Positions 33,402 to 40,208 of a DNA stretch of 64,000 bases are shown here, in pieces; the first letter of the stretch is position 1, and each line of letters starts with the position of its first letter. Source of the stretch: Gammaproteobacteria bacterium (lineage in GTDB: Bacteria > Pseudomonadota > Gammaproteobacteria > CAISUE01); NCBI GenBank assembly GCA_021156105.1, contig JAJNBD010000003.1, positions 62,001 through 126,000 of the forward strand, read 5' to 3'. The notes below the pieces were generated by a model that saw nothing but the letters and a program-made list of their open reading frames with translations, was not told the origin of the DNA and made no database searches. A program made the translations under genes and the position numbers.

Positions 33402-33495
33402 TATTCTATCGCTTGAGATAACGGATCGGACAATGAACCTGTTACCTCATTCGGGCCCGAATTAAGCACCACCTTAACTCGGGCCTTCTTTTAAC
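33402..33495 (+). ncRNA. Candidate small RNA with GGA loop and intrinsic terminator (possible CsrA target)
   Basis: A -10 box TATGAT (33396-33401) precedes a stem TGAGATAAC (33414-33422)/GTTACCTCA (33441-33449, one mismatch) whose 18-base loop holds GGATCGGA, two GGA motifs of the kind bound by CsrA. Next is a 13-base stem GGCCCGAATTAAG (33454-33466)/CTTAACTCGGGCC (33473-33485, one mismatch) and TTCTTTT, an intrinsic terminator with no protein gene before it on this strand. The RNA would be about 80-90 bases. The CsrA link is an inference from motif and neighbourhood. Confidence 0.45.
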
Positions 33496-33658
33496 AAGGA
33501 TCTGATGAAATTCCTTTACCCTTGAATTTCATCAGACCCTAGCTTGGTAGAAGCAGCTATAATTTACCTAATAATGATGTTTCTACCTTGCTAAACACAT
33601 CATACTACGTTTCTTAGTACAATGCAACTTAAATGCATAATACTTGTTATACAATGGT

Positions 33659-33686
33659 TTGTCAATACTCAAAAATATAGTATGAT
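33659..33686 (+). promoter_or_regulatory. Promoter of the repressor gene, predicted leaderless transcript
   Basis: TTGTCA (33659-33664), a 16-base spacer and TATGAT (33681-33686) lie so close to ATG 33693 that transcription should begin at or next to the start codon. No Shine-Dalgarno is present. Leaderless mRNA is known for lambda cI. Confidence 0.55.
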
Positions 33687-33692
33687 TAGCGT

Positions 33693-34376
33693 ATGAACAT
33701 AGAAAAAACAATTAAAGATAGCTTTGACGCCTCCGCAAGCAATTCTCCAGAAATGCGAGCAAAAAGGTTAAAACGCGTCCGAAATCTTGCAAATTTAAGC
33801 CGCGAGCAATTATGTGAAGGTAGCGAAATTAACCGTTATACCTTAATTGGTTGGGAGAATGGCCGCTTTGCTGGGTTAACAACAAACGGCGCTGAGAAGG
33901 TTATCGCCAAAGTAAGAAAAGAAGGGGTACATTGTTCTCTCGAATGGTTAATGGAAGGCGTAGGTCCGGAGCCTTCAGTCAATCCTATTTCATTTACAGA
34001 TGAAAACGAACTATTAAATTTAAGCGAAGACGTTGTTATTTCATATGAGCTCGCTTTTTTTAAAGCAAAGAATTTAAATGCCATAGATTTGACTGTTGAA
34101 GATGATTCTATGCATCCTAAATATATGGAAGGGGATGTTGTTGCAGGAAAAAAGAAAACTGGTGATGAGATTAAGTTAGCAGTAGGCCGCGATTGTATTG
34201 TAGAAACAGAAAATGGCGAAGTGTTATTACGCAATGTACGTGAAGGGCAAACACCGCAAACTTATACGCTAGTCTGTCATAATCCAGCGGTGAAAAAGAA
34301 AGCGTTTGTTATGCCTGATACCAAATTAGTTTATGCTGCTCCTGTAATTTGGCATCGCACAAAAGATGTTTCTTAA
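33693..34376 (+). CDS. LexA/C2-like repressor: HTH plus S24 peptidase-like domain (LvrR-type)
   Basis: This is a 227-residue protein. The XRE-type HTH lies at about residues 25-70 (RVRNLANLSREQLCEGSEINRYTLIGWENGR) and an S24 peptidase-like domain at about 130-220 with Ser in VEDDSMHPKYMEGDVV. The Lys that would complete the Ser-Lys dyad is not obvious (EVLLRNVREG) and no Ala-Gly cleavage site stands out, so self-cleavage is doubtful. In Legionella ICEs a repressor of this kind (lvrR) governs excision and conjugation together with csrA. It diverges from the csrA/PKS operon, and its stop overlaps the end of the pseudogene on the other strand. Confidence 0.82.
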   Translation: MNIEKTIKDSFDASASNSPEMRAKRLKRVRNLANLSREQLCEGSEINRYTLIGWENGRFAGLTTNGAEKVIAKVRKEGVHCSLEWLMEGVGPEPSVNPISFTDENELLNLSEDVVISYELAFFKAKNLNAIDLTVEDDSMHPKYMEGDVVAGKKKTGDEIKLAVGRDCIVETENGEVLLRNVREGQTPQTYTLVCHNPAVKKKAFVMPDTKLVYAAPVIWHRTKDVS

Positions 34377-35339
34377 AAATAATAATCATCTTTCCTGTTC
34401 ACCGGATGTAGACAGTCACTAACGGATTGAAAAATATTTGGTGGATATTCGGCAATCCTGTGGCATAGATGTAAAAACCATTGAGTTCCATAAACCAAGT
34501 AAACTCTTGTTTGATAGCCTTTTTCTTTAATATTTTTTAGAACAAGTGGAGTAACACCATGCAGCATTTCAATTTCTGTATTGGGGTTGGCAAGGAGATT
34601 GCTTTTAATGACCGCATTAATCATTTGTGGATCTTGCGTCGCAATTGATAAAGGGTGATTTGCTTTACAAATAATTTCCACCAGCTCAAGGTAACGATTA
34701 TTTAAAGCTTCTGTATGCTGCTGGAACCCTTGCGATTCATTCACTTTAAAAACACCTTTTACCAAGCGATCTACCTGGAAATTGCAATAATTTATAAACA
34801 TCTTCTATTGAACGAAATAAATGGGCTTGCAGAGTTATACCTACATTGTCATATTTTTCTGCCATTTCATAATAGAGATCTAACACATCCTGTGTGGTAT
34901 CTGGCTCTTCCATATTAACCATAATGTAGCATTGATGATTTTTTGCATGCCGTATCATTTCATCAAGATTTTTTCTTGCGATTTCCTTATTGATATAAAG
35001 ACCAATATTAGATAAATCCATGCAGATATGTGGCAACTGAATTTTTTGAGAAGCTTTTTCAATTAATTGTAATTAATTATTTTTAACTTGCTCGCATTCT
35101 TTTTCTGTTTCTGTATCTTCTCCAATATATTCCAGTGAAATTTGATATCCCGCAGCAAACAACTTATCTGCGGTTAGTAACGCTTCTTCTAAAGTTTCAC
35201 CAGGGATATAACGTTTTGCTGCGCCCAGCAATGCTTGATACATTTCTGGTATTTGATTAAAAAGCCGACGGGCTGTTCTATTACGCGCAACGTTCTTTAG
35301 TGCTTTTGTAAAATCAGCTAACCTTGAGGAATCAATCAT
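34373..35339 (-). pseudogene. Proline dehydrogenase, inactivated by a stop codon and a frameshift
   Basis: Three consecutive frames together give one monofunctional proline dehydrogenase. 35339-35073 encodes the N-terminus (RYIPGETLEEALLTADKL, ISLEYIGED). After an in-frame TAA at 35073-35075 the same frame continues (HICMDLSNIGLYI, NMEEPDTTQDVLDLYYEM, YDNVGITLQAHLFRS). Near 34770-34785 it shifts frame into DRLVKGVFKVNE, IATQDPQMI and GYQTRVYLVYGTQWFLH. A conserved Arg in the last block is also lost. The gene has its start four bases into the DMT gene end, so it was once translationally coupled to it. Confidence 0.8.
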
Positions 35340-36307
35340 AACTTTTCCTTTGAGGAATTTTTAGCAATGGCTAATCGTTGACGAAGACGAGCAAACCAAA
35401 TAACACCACAGCAAACTAATAGTAAAAGAATGGCTGTGAAAAAATTAAACCGATAACTTCCCACCATAATCTGTAAAAAATAAGCAAAAATAGGAGCAAA
35501 TGGTATAAACAAGGAAACGATTAAAGAACCTAACGCTTTAATTGCTGTTTGATACATGACTAAAGGAAACATTACAATAATTAACGAAGAAAAGAGATAA
35601 AATTTCCAGTCAATATCTGAAAAAACATTCCCTTTTGTGGTGAAAAATAAAGCAATACCACAAACCAAAATTAAGAGGTAAAAGCGTGTGGCAAGGATGT
35701 GCTTCACAGAAAAACCTGCCTTGCTAATTCTCTCAGAGCAAATACCAACAAACCCTCCGGCAATGCCTCCTAGAACACTAAAAAGAACGCCTAGATAAAT
35801 ATGTTTCGTGCTTTCGTAAGCGGAAGTATTCCATTGCTGCTTAATAATCAACAGCATGCCAATTAAGACGAAAAAAATTGCAAATAGAATATGTTTGTTC
35901 TCTTCTATTTTTCTTAAGGGCGTGAGCACAAAAAAAGTAGTAATTGGCCCCATAGATAAATTAATGCATAGCGCAGTTGCTGGATCAATATAATTTAAGG
36001 ATAGAAAGCTTCCTAACCAATTAAAGAGCGTAGCAATATTCATTAAAAATAAAAGTTTGAAGTTTTTATTCGCATTGCTATAGAGAGTTCCTATATTTTT
36101 TACGCTTAACAAATTAAATATAAGCGTGGCATAAGAAAAAACCATCACTATGTTCAACATATCGTTATGAGTTTTATTTATATGTGAAATAAAAACAAAA
36201 GAAATGCCGTTTGCTAGGCAATAAAAGAATATGCACAAATACCCTAAGGTAGATAGCGATCTATTGAACATGATGAGCCTTTTAAAGATTGAGAAAACTT
36301 TTAGCAA
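35336..36307 (-). CDS. DMT/EamA-type membrane transporter
   Basis: This 323-residue inner-membrane protein has ten predicted segments arranged as two five-helix repeats. The second carries GVLFSVLGGIAGGFVGICSERISKAGF and the first YIDPATALCINLSMGPITTFFVL, in the manner of drug/metabolite transporters. It lies 29 bases after the ATP-grasp gene and overlaps the start of the proline dehydrogenase remnant. It probably exports (or imports) the small molecule made by the ATP-grasp enzyme; substrate unknown. GAGCCTTTTAAAG upstream offers only a weak ribosome-binding site. Confidence 0.8.
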   Translation of the reverse strand: MLKVFSIFKRLIMFNRSLSTLGYLCIFFYCLANGISFVFISHINKTHNDMLNIVMVFSYATLIFNLLSVKNIGTLYSNANKNFKLLFLMNIATLFNWLGSFLSLNYIDPATALCINLSMGPITTFFVLTPLRKIEENKHILFAIFFVLIGMLLIIKQQWNTSAYESTKHIYLGVLFSVLGGIAGGFVGICSERISKAGFSVKHILATRFYLLILVCGIALFFTTKGNVFSDIDWKFYLFSSLIIVMFPLVMYQTAIKALGSLIVSLFIPFAPIFAYFLQIMVGSYRFNFFTAILLLLVCCGVIWFARLRQRLAIAKNSSKEKL

Positions 36308-36336
36308 TGAACTAAAAGTTTCCCGTAGCTTTTAGT

Positions 36337-37695
36337 TTATAAAGTACAGCTAGAGCGATAACTGACCCCAGCTTCATGCTTTTTTTCCGTTACACCTGCT
36401 TGTTGTTGAGGACTGTCTGCGACTCCAGGTACAGAGAGTAAGCTTGCTGAAGGTCGTAAGCGGAATAGCCTTCCTTTAATTGCTTGTATCGTTTCATAAT
36501 CACGTTGAAGTTGCTCTTCAGACTCATGACACATAAAGAAACGAACTGGTGACTCCAAAAGATTGCGTGTTGGACCTAGTGATTGACCAGGTTTTACTTT
36601 AACTACCATATCAACCATGCTTGGCAAAGCACGCATTTGTCCAAGGATTTCTTCATCAATTAATTCTATGGTGCCTGTAGCGGATTCATTAATAAGATTT
36701 ACAATCATTGCATGACGCTGCATTTTATACGGTAATTTTGCAACGACATGATGGAATGCATCTGGGTCAAAATAGCAATCAGCAGTTAGATGTACTTGGT
36801 CATGCCCTAAGCAAAGATTGTGTAATTTTGGATGAACAACCCCATTAATTCTTGCGCCAACCTCAACTAATACCGGGCCCTGATCTGGTGTCAACATGAT
36901 TTCTGCATGGCTAGGACCATATTTAATTTCAAGCGCATCTAGCATTCGTGAATTATATTCTATTAATGCTTGTACTTCTGTCGCATCTGATGGTAAAAGC
37001 ATTTCTTTATCATAAATATTACCGTGCCCAGGAACAAATCTTTTTTGATAAAGCCACACATCGGTAACATAATGTTTCCCGTCATAGCTTACTGCATCAA
37101 CCACGTATTCTCGACCCTTTAAAAAAGATTCCACTAAAACTTCAGTATTTACTTCTTCCATGATGGTTCTATGGCCTATTGCTTTAGCAAAGGCTCGTTC
37201 AAGCTCTAACTGATTGCTGCAAATATAAACGCCATCTGTTGATGCGCTGCGTAATACTTTTAATACAACAGGGTATTCAATATTTTCTCTTTGTTTCCAA
37301 GCCAATATATCGTCAAGGTTACCAGCATCTGCAACCGCCTGTATCATGTCATATTTGTTACGACGTGCGGTGCTCATTTTTGTGCCATTGCTTGTGGGTA
37401 GATTTAATCTTTCACTGAGTGCATCTGAAAGTTCAACACCAGGTTCTTGGCCTACGAGTACGGCAGTAACTTCATATTTTGATAATTCTGCTATTAAAGT
37501 ATCCATATCTCCTGTATAAACGAAATTTTCAGCATACTTTTCTTTTTCAGGTATGGCCATCTTGCTCATGATGTAAGGGGTGCTTTGCACATGAATTAGA
37601 ACAACGTCTGCTCTATCGGCAATTTTTTCTTTAAAAACATCTGGAAATATTCTTCCAGAACTATACGCATCAACGATAACAATAGCTTTAGTCAT
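36337..37695 (-). CDS. ATP-grasp amino-acid ligase-like enzyme
   Basis: This is a 452-residue protein. The N-domain has AIVIVDAYSSGR, and the ATP-grasp core has YPVVLKVLRSASTDGVYICSN (phosphate loop), MEEVNTEVLVESFLKGREYVVDAV and AEIMLTPDQGPVLVEVGARINGVVHP with the metal-binding Glu and Asn. It resembles carboxylate-amine ligases that form dipeptides or amino-acid amides (BacD/carnosine-synthase-like). The C-terminus is long and Cys-containing. It heads a minus-strand operon with a DMT transporter and diverges from the cyclase/GNAT operon, suggesting a small-molecule pathway. The exact substrate cannot be read. Confidence 0.82.
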   Translation of the reverse strand: MTKAIVIVDAYSSGRIFPDVFKEKIADRADVVLIHVQSTPYIMSKMAIPEKEKYAENFVYTGDMDTLIAELSKYEVTAVLVGQEPGVELSDALSERLNLPTSNGTKMSTARRNKYDMIQAVADAGNLDDILAWKQRENIEYPVVLKVLRSASTDGVYICSNQLELERAFAKAIGHRTIMEEVNTEVLVESFLKGREYVVDAVSYDGKHYVTDVWLYQKRFVPGHGNIYDKEMLLPSDATEVQALIEYNSRMLDALEIKYGPSHAEIMLTPDQGPVLVEVGARINGVVHPKLHNLCLGHDQVHLTADCYFDPDAFHHVVAKLPYKMQRHAMIVNLINESATGTIELIDEEILGQMRALPSMVDMVVKVKPGQSLGPTRNLLESPVRFFMCHESEEQLQRDYETIQAIKGRLFRLRPSASLLSVPGVADSPQQQAGVTEKKHEAGVSYRSSCTL

Positions 37696-37831
37696 GATTT
37701 TCTCTAAAATTTACTAAGTAATTTGTTTAGCTTTTTAATTGCGCCCATTTGAATAGTACGGCAACAAATGATACTATGATATATAGTTTATAGCCTCTTG
37801 CCTTTTTAGTCTATATATTAAGGGCCCAAAA
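37696..37831. promoter_or_regulatory. Divergent promoter region
   Basis: The region is 136 bases and AT-rich. On the plus side TATGAT (37776 region) and the dyad ACTATgatatATAGT sit upstream of the cyclase gene. The same interval must serve the ATP-grasp operon on the minus strand. A shared regulator, perhaps the two-component system encoded downstream, is possible. Confidence 0.35.
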
Positions 37832-38443
37832 ATGCCAATTTATGATTTAACTGCCCCGATTACTCCCGATGCTCCAGTTTTTCCAGGCGATCCAAGCTTT
37901 CAATTGGAGGAACTTCATTCTGTTGAACACGAAGAGAGATATAGTTTATGCCGCCTTCATATGAGCAACCATATGGGTACCCATATTGATTTTCCGGCAC
38001 ATGTCATTAGAGGTGGGAAAACTAGTACTCATTATCCACTAGATATGTTAATTGGTCCTGGAGTTATTATTGAATGGGAAGCTGGTGCAGCAGGTAAAGT
38101 TAATCAAGAGTTTGTTCAACAACAGAAAACAATAATTGCGCATAATCGATTTGTTTTTTTTAAAGCACCTTCTCATAGTGTTAGTCAAACATTCATAGAT
38201 AAAATGGCAGCAGAGGAACTTGTCCGTCAGGGAGTAAAAATAGTTGGGGTAGACAGTTTGAGCATCGATTCAATAGATGCTGAAGATCTCCCAGCGCATC
38301 ACACTTTATTATCAAATGATGTGCTTATTGTAGAAGGCTTGAACTTAAAAGATGTATTTCCTGGAGAAGGAGAAGTTACAATTGCTCCATTAAATATTCC
38401 TGACATGGATGGTCTGCCAGTACGAGTTATTATGAAGAGGTAA
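37832..38443 (+). CDS. Cyclase family hydrolase (KynB-like, PF04199)
   Basis: This is a 203-residue protein. The metal-binding motif HMGTHIDFPAH lies at residues 47-57, and PIYDLTAPITPDAPVFPGDP at the N-terminus is the arylformamidase/cyclase start. GVKIVGVDSLSIDS and a C-terminal IAPLNIPDMDGLPVR are also typical. It is closer to kynurenine formamidase than the polyketide-operon member at 26.9 kb. Next to an ATP-grasp ligase and a GNAT it may hydrolyse an amide or formamide product. True kynurenine degradation is unlikely as no other genes of that pathway are present. Confidence 0.82.
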   Translation: MPIYDLTAPITPDAPVFPGDPSFQLEELHSVEHEERYSLCRLHMSNHMGTHIDFPAHVIRGGKTSTHYPLDMLIGPGVIIEWEAGAAGKVNQEFVQQQKTIIAHNRFVFFKAPSHSVSQTFIDKMAAEELVRQGVKIVGVDSLSIDSIDAEDLPAHHTLLSNDVLIVEGLNLKDVFPGEGEVTIAPLNIPDMDGLPVRVIMKR

Positions 38444-38521
38444 AGCATCTGTGTGTATTATAAACTTAGGGGTAAATAATCATATTAATTATGCTTTTAA
38501 CTATGGTATAAGAGAGGGCCT

Positions 38522-39160
38522 ATGTTAAGAATTGAACTTTTTGAGGGAAAAGAGGTTACACAATTTATTGAGGAAGTTTCACGTCTAAGAATAGAAATTT
38601 TTAAAGAATATCCTTATTTATATGAAGGTGATTTAGAGTATGAGAGAAATTATATGGCTGCATATGCGAAAGATCCACATGCACTGCTCGCTGTAGCATT
38701 TGATGATAAAAAAATAGTTGGAGTATCAACAGGAATACCGCTTAACAGTGATTCTATAATTGTTGCCGATTTGAAGCAAAAATTCCATGCAATAGGCAGA
38801 GACCCTAGTTTATATTATTACTATGGAGAAGTAATCATATTGCCAGAATATAGAGGGCAAGGATTAACCACTAAACTTTATGCGACAAAAGAAGCACGAG
38901 CGCAAAATTGGGGATATGAAAAAGCTTGTATATTAACTGTAAAACGCCCCGATGAGCATCCGTTAAAGCCAGCTGGGTATCGTCCGACTGATCAATTATG
39001 GGAGCGACTTGGTTTTCATAAAGATCCTCGTTTTGAAATTGAATTTCATTGGGAAACTATTATTGACAGACAAGGCACTCACAAAGACATGTTAAATCCC
39101 ATGGAGTTTTGGGAAAAGCCCTATCCTCAATTACAATTTTCCCACAGAAAACATGCTTAA
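38522..39160 (+). CDS. GNAT-family N-acetyltransferase
   Basis: This is a 212-residue protein. The acetyl-CoA motif is visible as GEVIILPEYRGQGLTTKLYATKEARAQNWGYEKA, where RGQGLT is the pyrophosphate loop. The N-terminus RLRIEIFKEYPYLYEGDLEYERNYM and the C-terminal DQLWERLGFHKDPRF are common to a subgroup of uncharacterised acetyltransferases. It overlaps the following binding-protein gene frame by eight bases if that gene uses its upstream start. It is part of the plus-strand operon with the cyclase gene. Confidence 0.85.
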   Translation: MLRIELFEGKEVTQFIEEVSRLRIEIFKEYPYLYEGDLEYERNYMAAYAKDPHALLAVAFDDKKIVGVSTGIPLNSDSIIVADLKQKFHAIGRDPSLYYYYGEVIILPEYRGQGLTTKLYATKEARAQNWGYEKACILTVKRPDEHPLKPAGYRPTDQLWERLGFHKDPRFEIEFHWETIIDRQGTHKDMLNPMEFWEKPYPQLQFSHRKHA

Positions 39161-39176
39161 CGAACAAAATTATTCT

Positions 39177-40208
39177 ATGAAAAAATTATTACTTTTTCTC
39201 TTTCTATCAATTAGTAGCCTTGTTAATATTTCTTATTCGCAAACAATTGCTCATAAAGCTGGTGATGATGAGACTGTGAATATTTTAACTTGGTGGGGAT
39301 ACTTAGATAAGCCTTGGGTACCTCCTTATATAAAACAACAATGTGGTGTGAATGTTTCTTTTGATGAATATTATACTAATGAAGAATTTGAACGTCGATG
39401 GTCAACAAATAAAAACAATTATGACATTGTTATTTTTGAAGACACATTTTATAACTCCATGGCACATGACCTCCAAGGAAAGGGAACGGACTTGTCAAAG
39501 ATAGCAAATAATTACTATCCGTCTATTAAAAAAAGGTACTTTTCAAAAAAATATGGCAAAAATATTTTATATTTTTTTCAGGCTACTACTGGATTTATAT
39601 GGAATCCAAAAACAATTAATTTATTACCCGGAGAAAATATAGAAAAAATTTTTAATGATGCTAGAGGACACTCAATAATTATTTTAGATGATCCAACAGT
39701 GGTACTAGTACTTTTCCAGTCAGCATTAAAAAATAATCAATCATTTAATCTGGAGGATTTTGACAAAATCACCAAGGGAACTAAAGTTTATATTATTAAT
39801 GATTATAATAAACTATATGAAAATGAAAACTTTGCCATTTCTTACATTTGGTCGGGCGAAGCAATTCTTGACTCAATAAAAGCGCAAAAAAATTATAAAA
39901 TAATGATTAGCCCAACTTTCTCTTATATTTCTTCAGATCTTATAGCCCAAGTATCAAAAACGCCGGAGAGTAGCTGCGTTGCAAGAACGCTTGGCAGTAA
40001 AGCTTTTTTAACAAGGCTACAAAATGATACTTATTATTTTTCTCCCTATGCTAATATGGATAGTATAACTCTAGAACCATACAGAAATTTATATCAACAA
40101 TATGTAAAAAACTTAAATAGTCTAAAATGGATTGATTCTATTTCAATTAACGAAAGTCAAAAAATCGATGAAGCATGGAAACTTATTAAGCTAAGAGCAT
40201 CGCAATAA
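39177..40208 (+). CDS. PotD-like periplasmic binding protein (sensor-associated)
   Basis: This is a 343-residue protein. I chose ATG 39177 because MKKLLLFLFLSISSLVNISYS forms a clean signal peptide; the frame also opens at 39153. The mature part starts with VNILTWWGYLDKPWVPPYIKQQCGV, the first strand of spermidine/putrescine-type binding proteins, and ends in a two-lobe pattern. No ABC permease or ATPase genes accompany it. Instead its stop codon overlaps the start of a hybrid histidine kinase. It may therefore act as a ligand-sensing partner of the kinase rather than in uptake. Confidence 0.72.
   Translation: MKKLLLFLFLSISSLVNISYSQTIAHKAGDDETVNILTWWGYLDKPWVPPYIKQQCGVNVSFDEYYTNEEFERRWSTNKNNYDIVIFEDTFYNSMAHDLQGKGTDLSKIANNYYPSIKKRYFSKKYGKNILYFFQATTGFIWNPKTINLLPGENIEKIFNDARGHSIIILDDPTVVLVLFQSALKNNQSFNLEDFDKITKGTKVYIINDYNKLYENENFAISYIWSGEAILDSIKAQKNYKIMISPTFSYISSDLIAQVSKTPESSCVARTLGSKAFLTRLQNDTYYFSPYANMDSITLEPYRNLYQQYVKNLNSLKWIDSISINESQKIDEAWKLIKLRASQ

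Larger units (their letters stand above)
33264..33692. promoter_or_regulatory. Divergent control region between the regulatory/PKS operon and the repressor gene
   Basis: This 429-base non-coding region contains a 20-base palindrome (GAATTATT at 33308-33315 with AATAATTC at 33320-33327), a smaller dyad GTTCTCAAGAAC (33379-33390), a putative promoter with -10 TATGAT (33396-33401), a stem-loop with two GGA motifs (33414-33449), a strong terminator hairpin (33454-33485) and, next to the repressor gene, its promoter (33659-33686). The arrangement resembles a lysogeny-type switch. Each element is described separately where it can be supported. Confidence 0.55.

Noticed and set aside
37832..38443. 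Kynurenine degradation pathway
   Set aside because: Only the formamidase-like protein is present; no tryptophan dioxygenase or kynureninase gene lies nearby.
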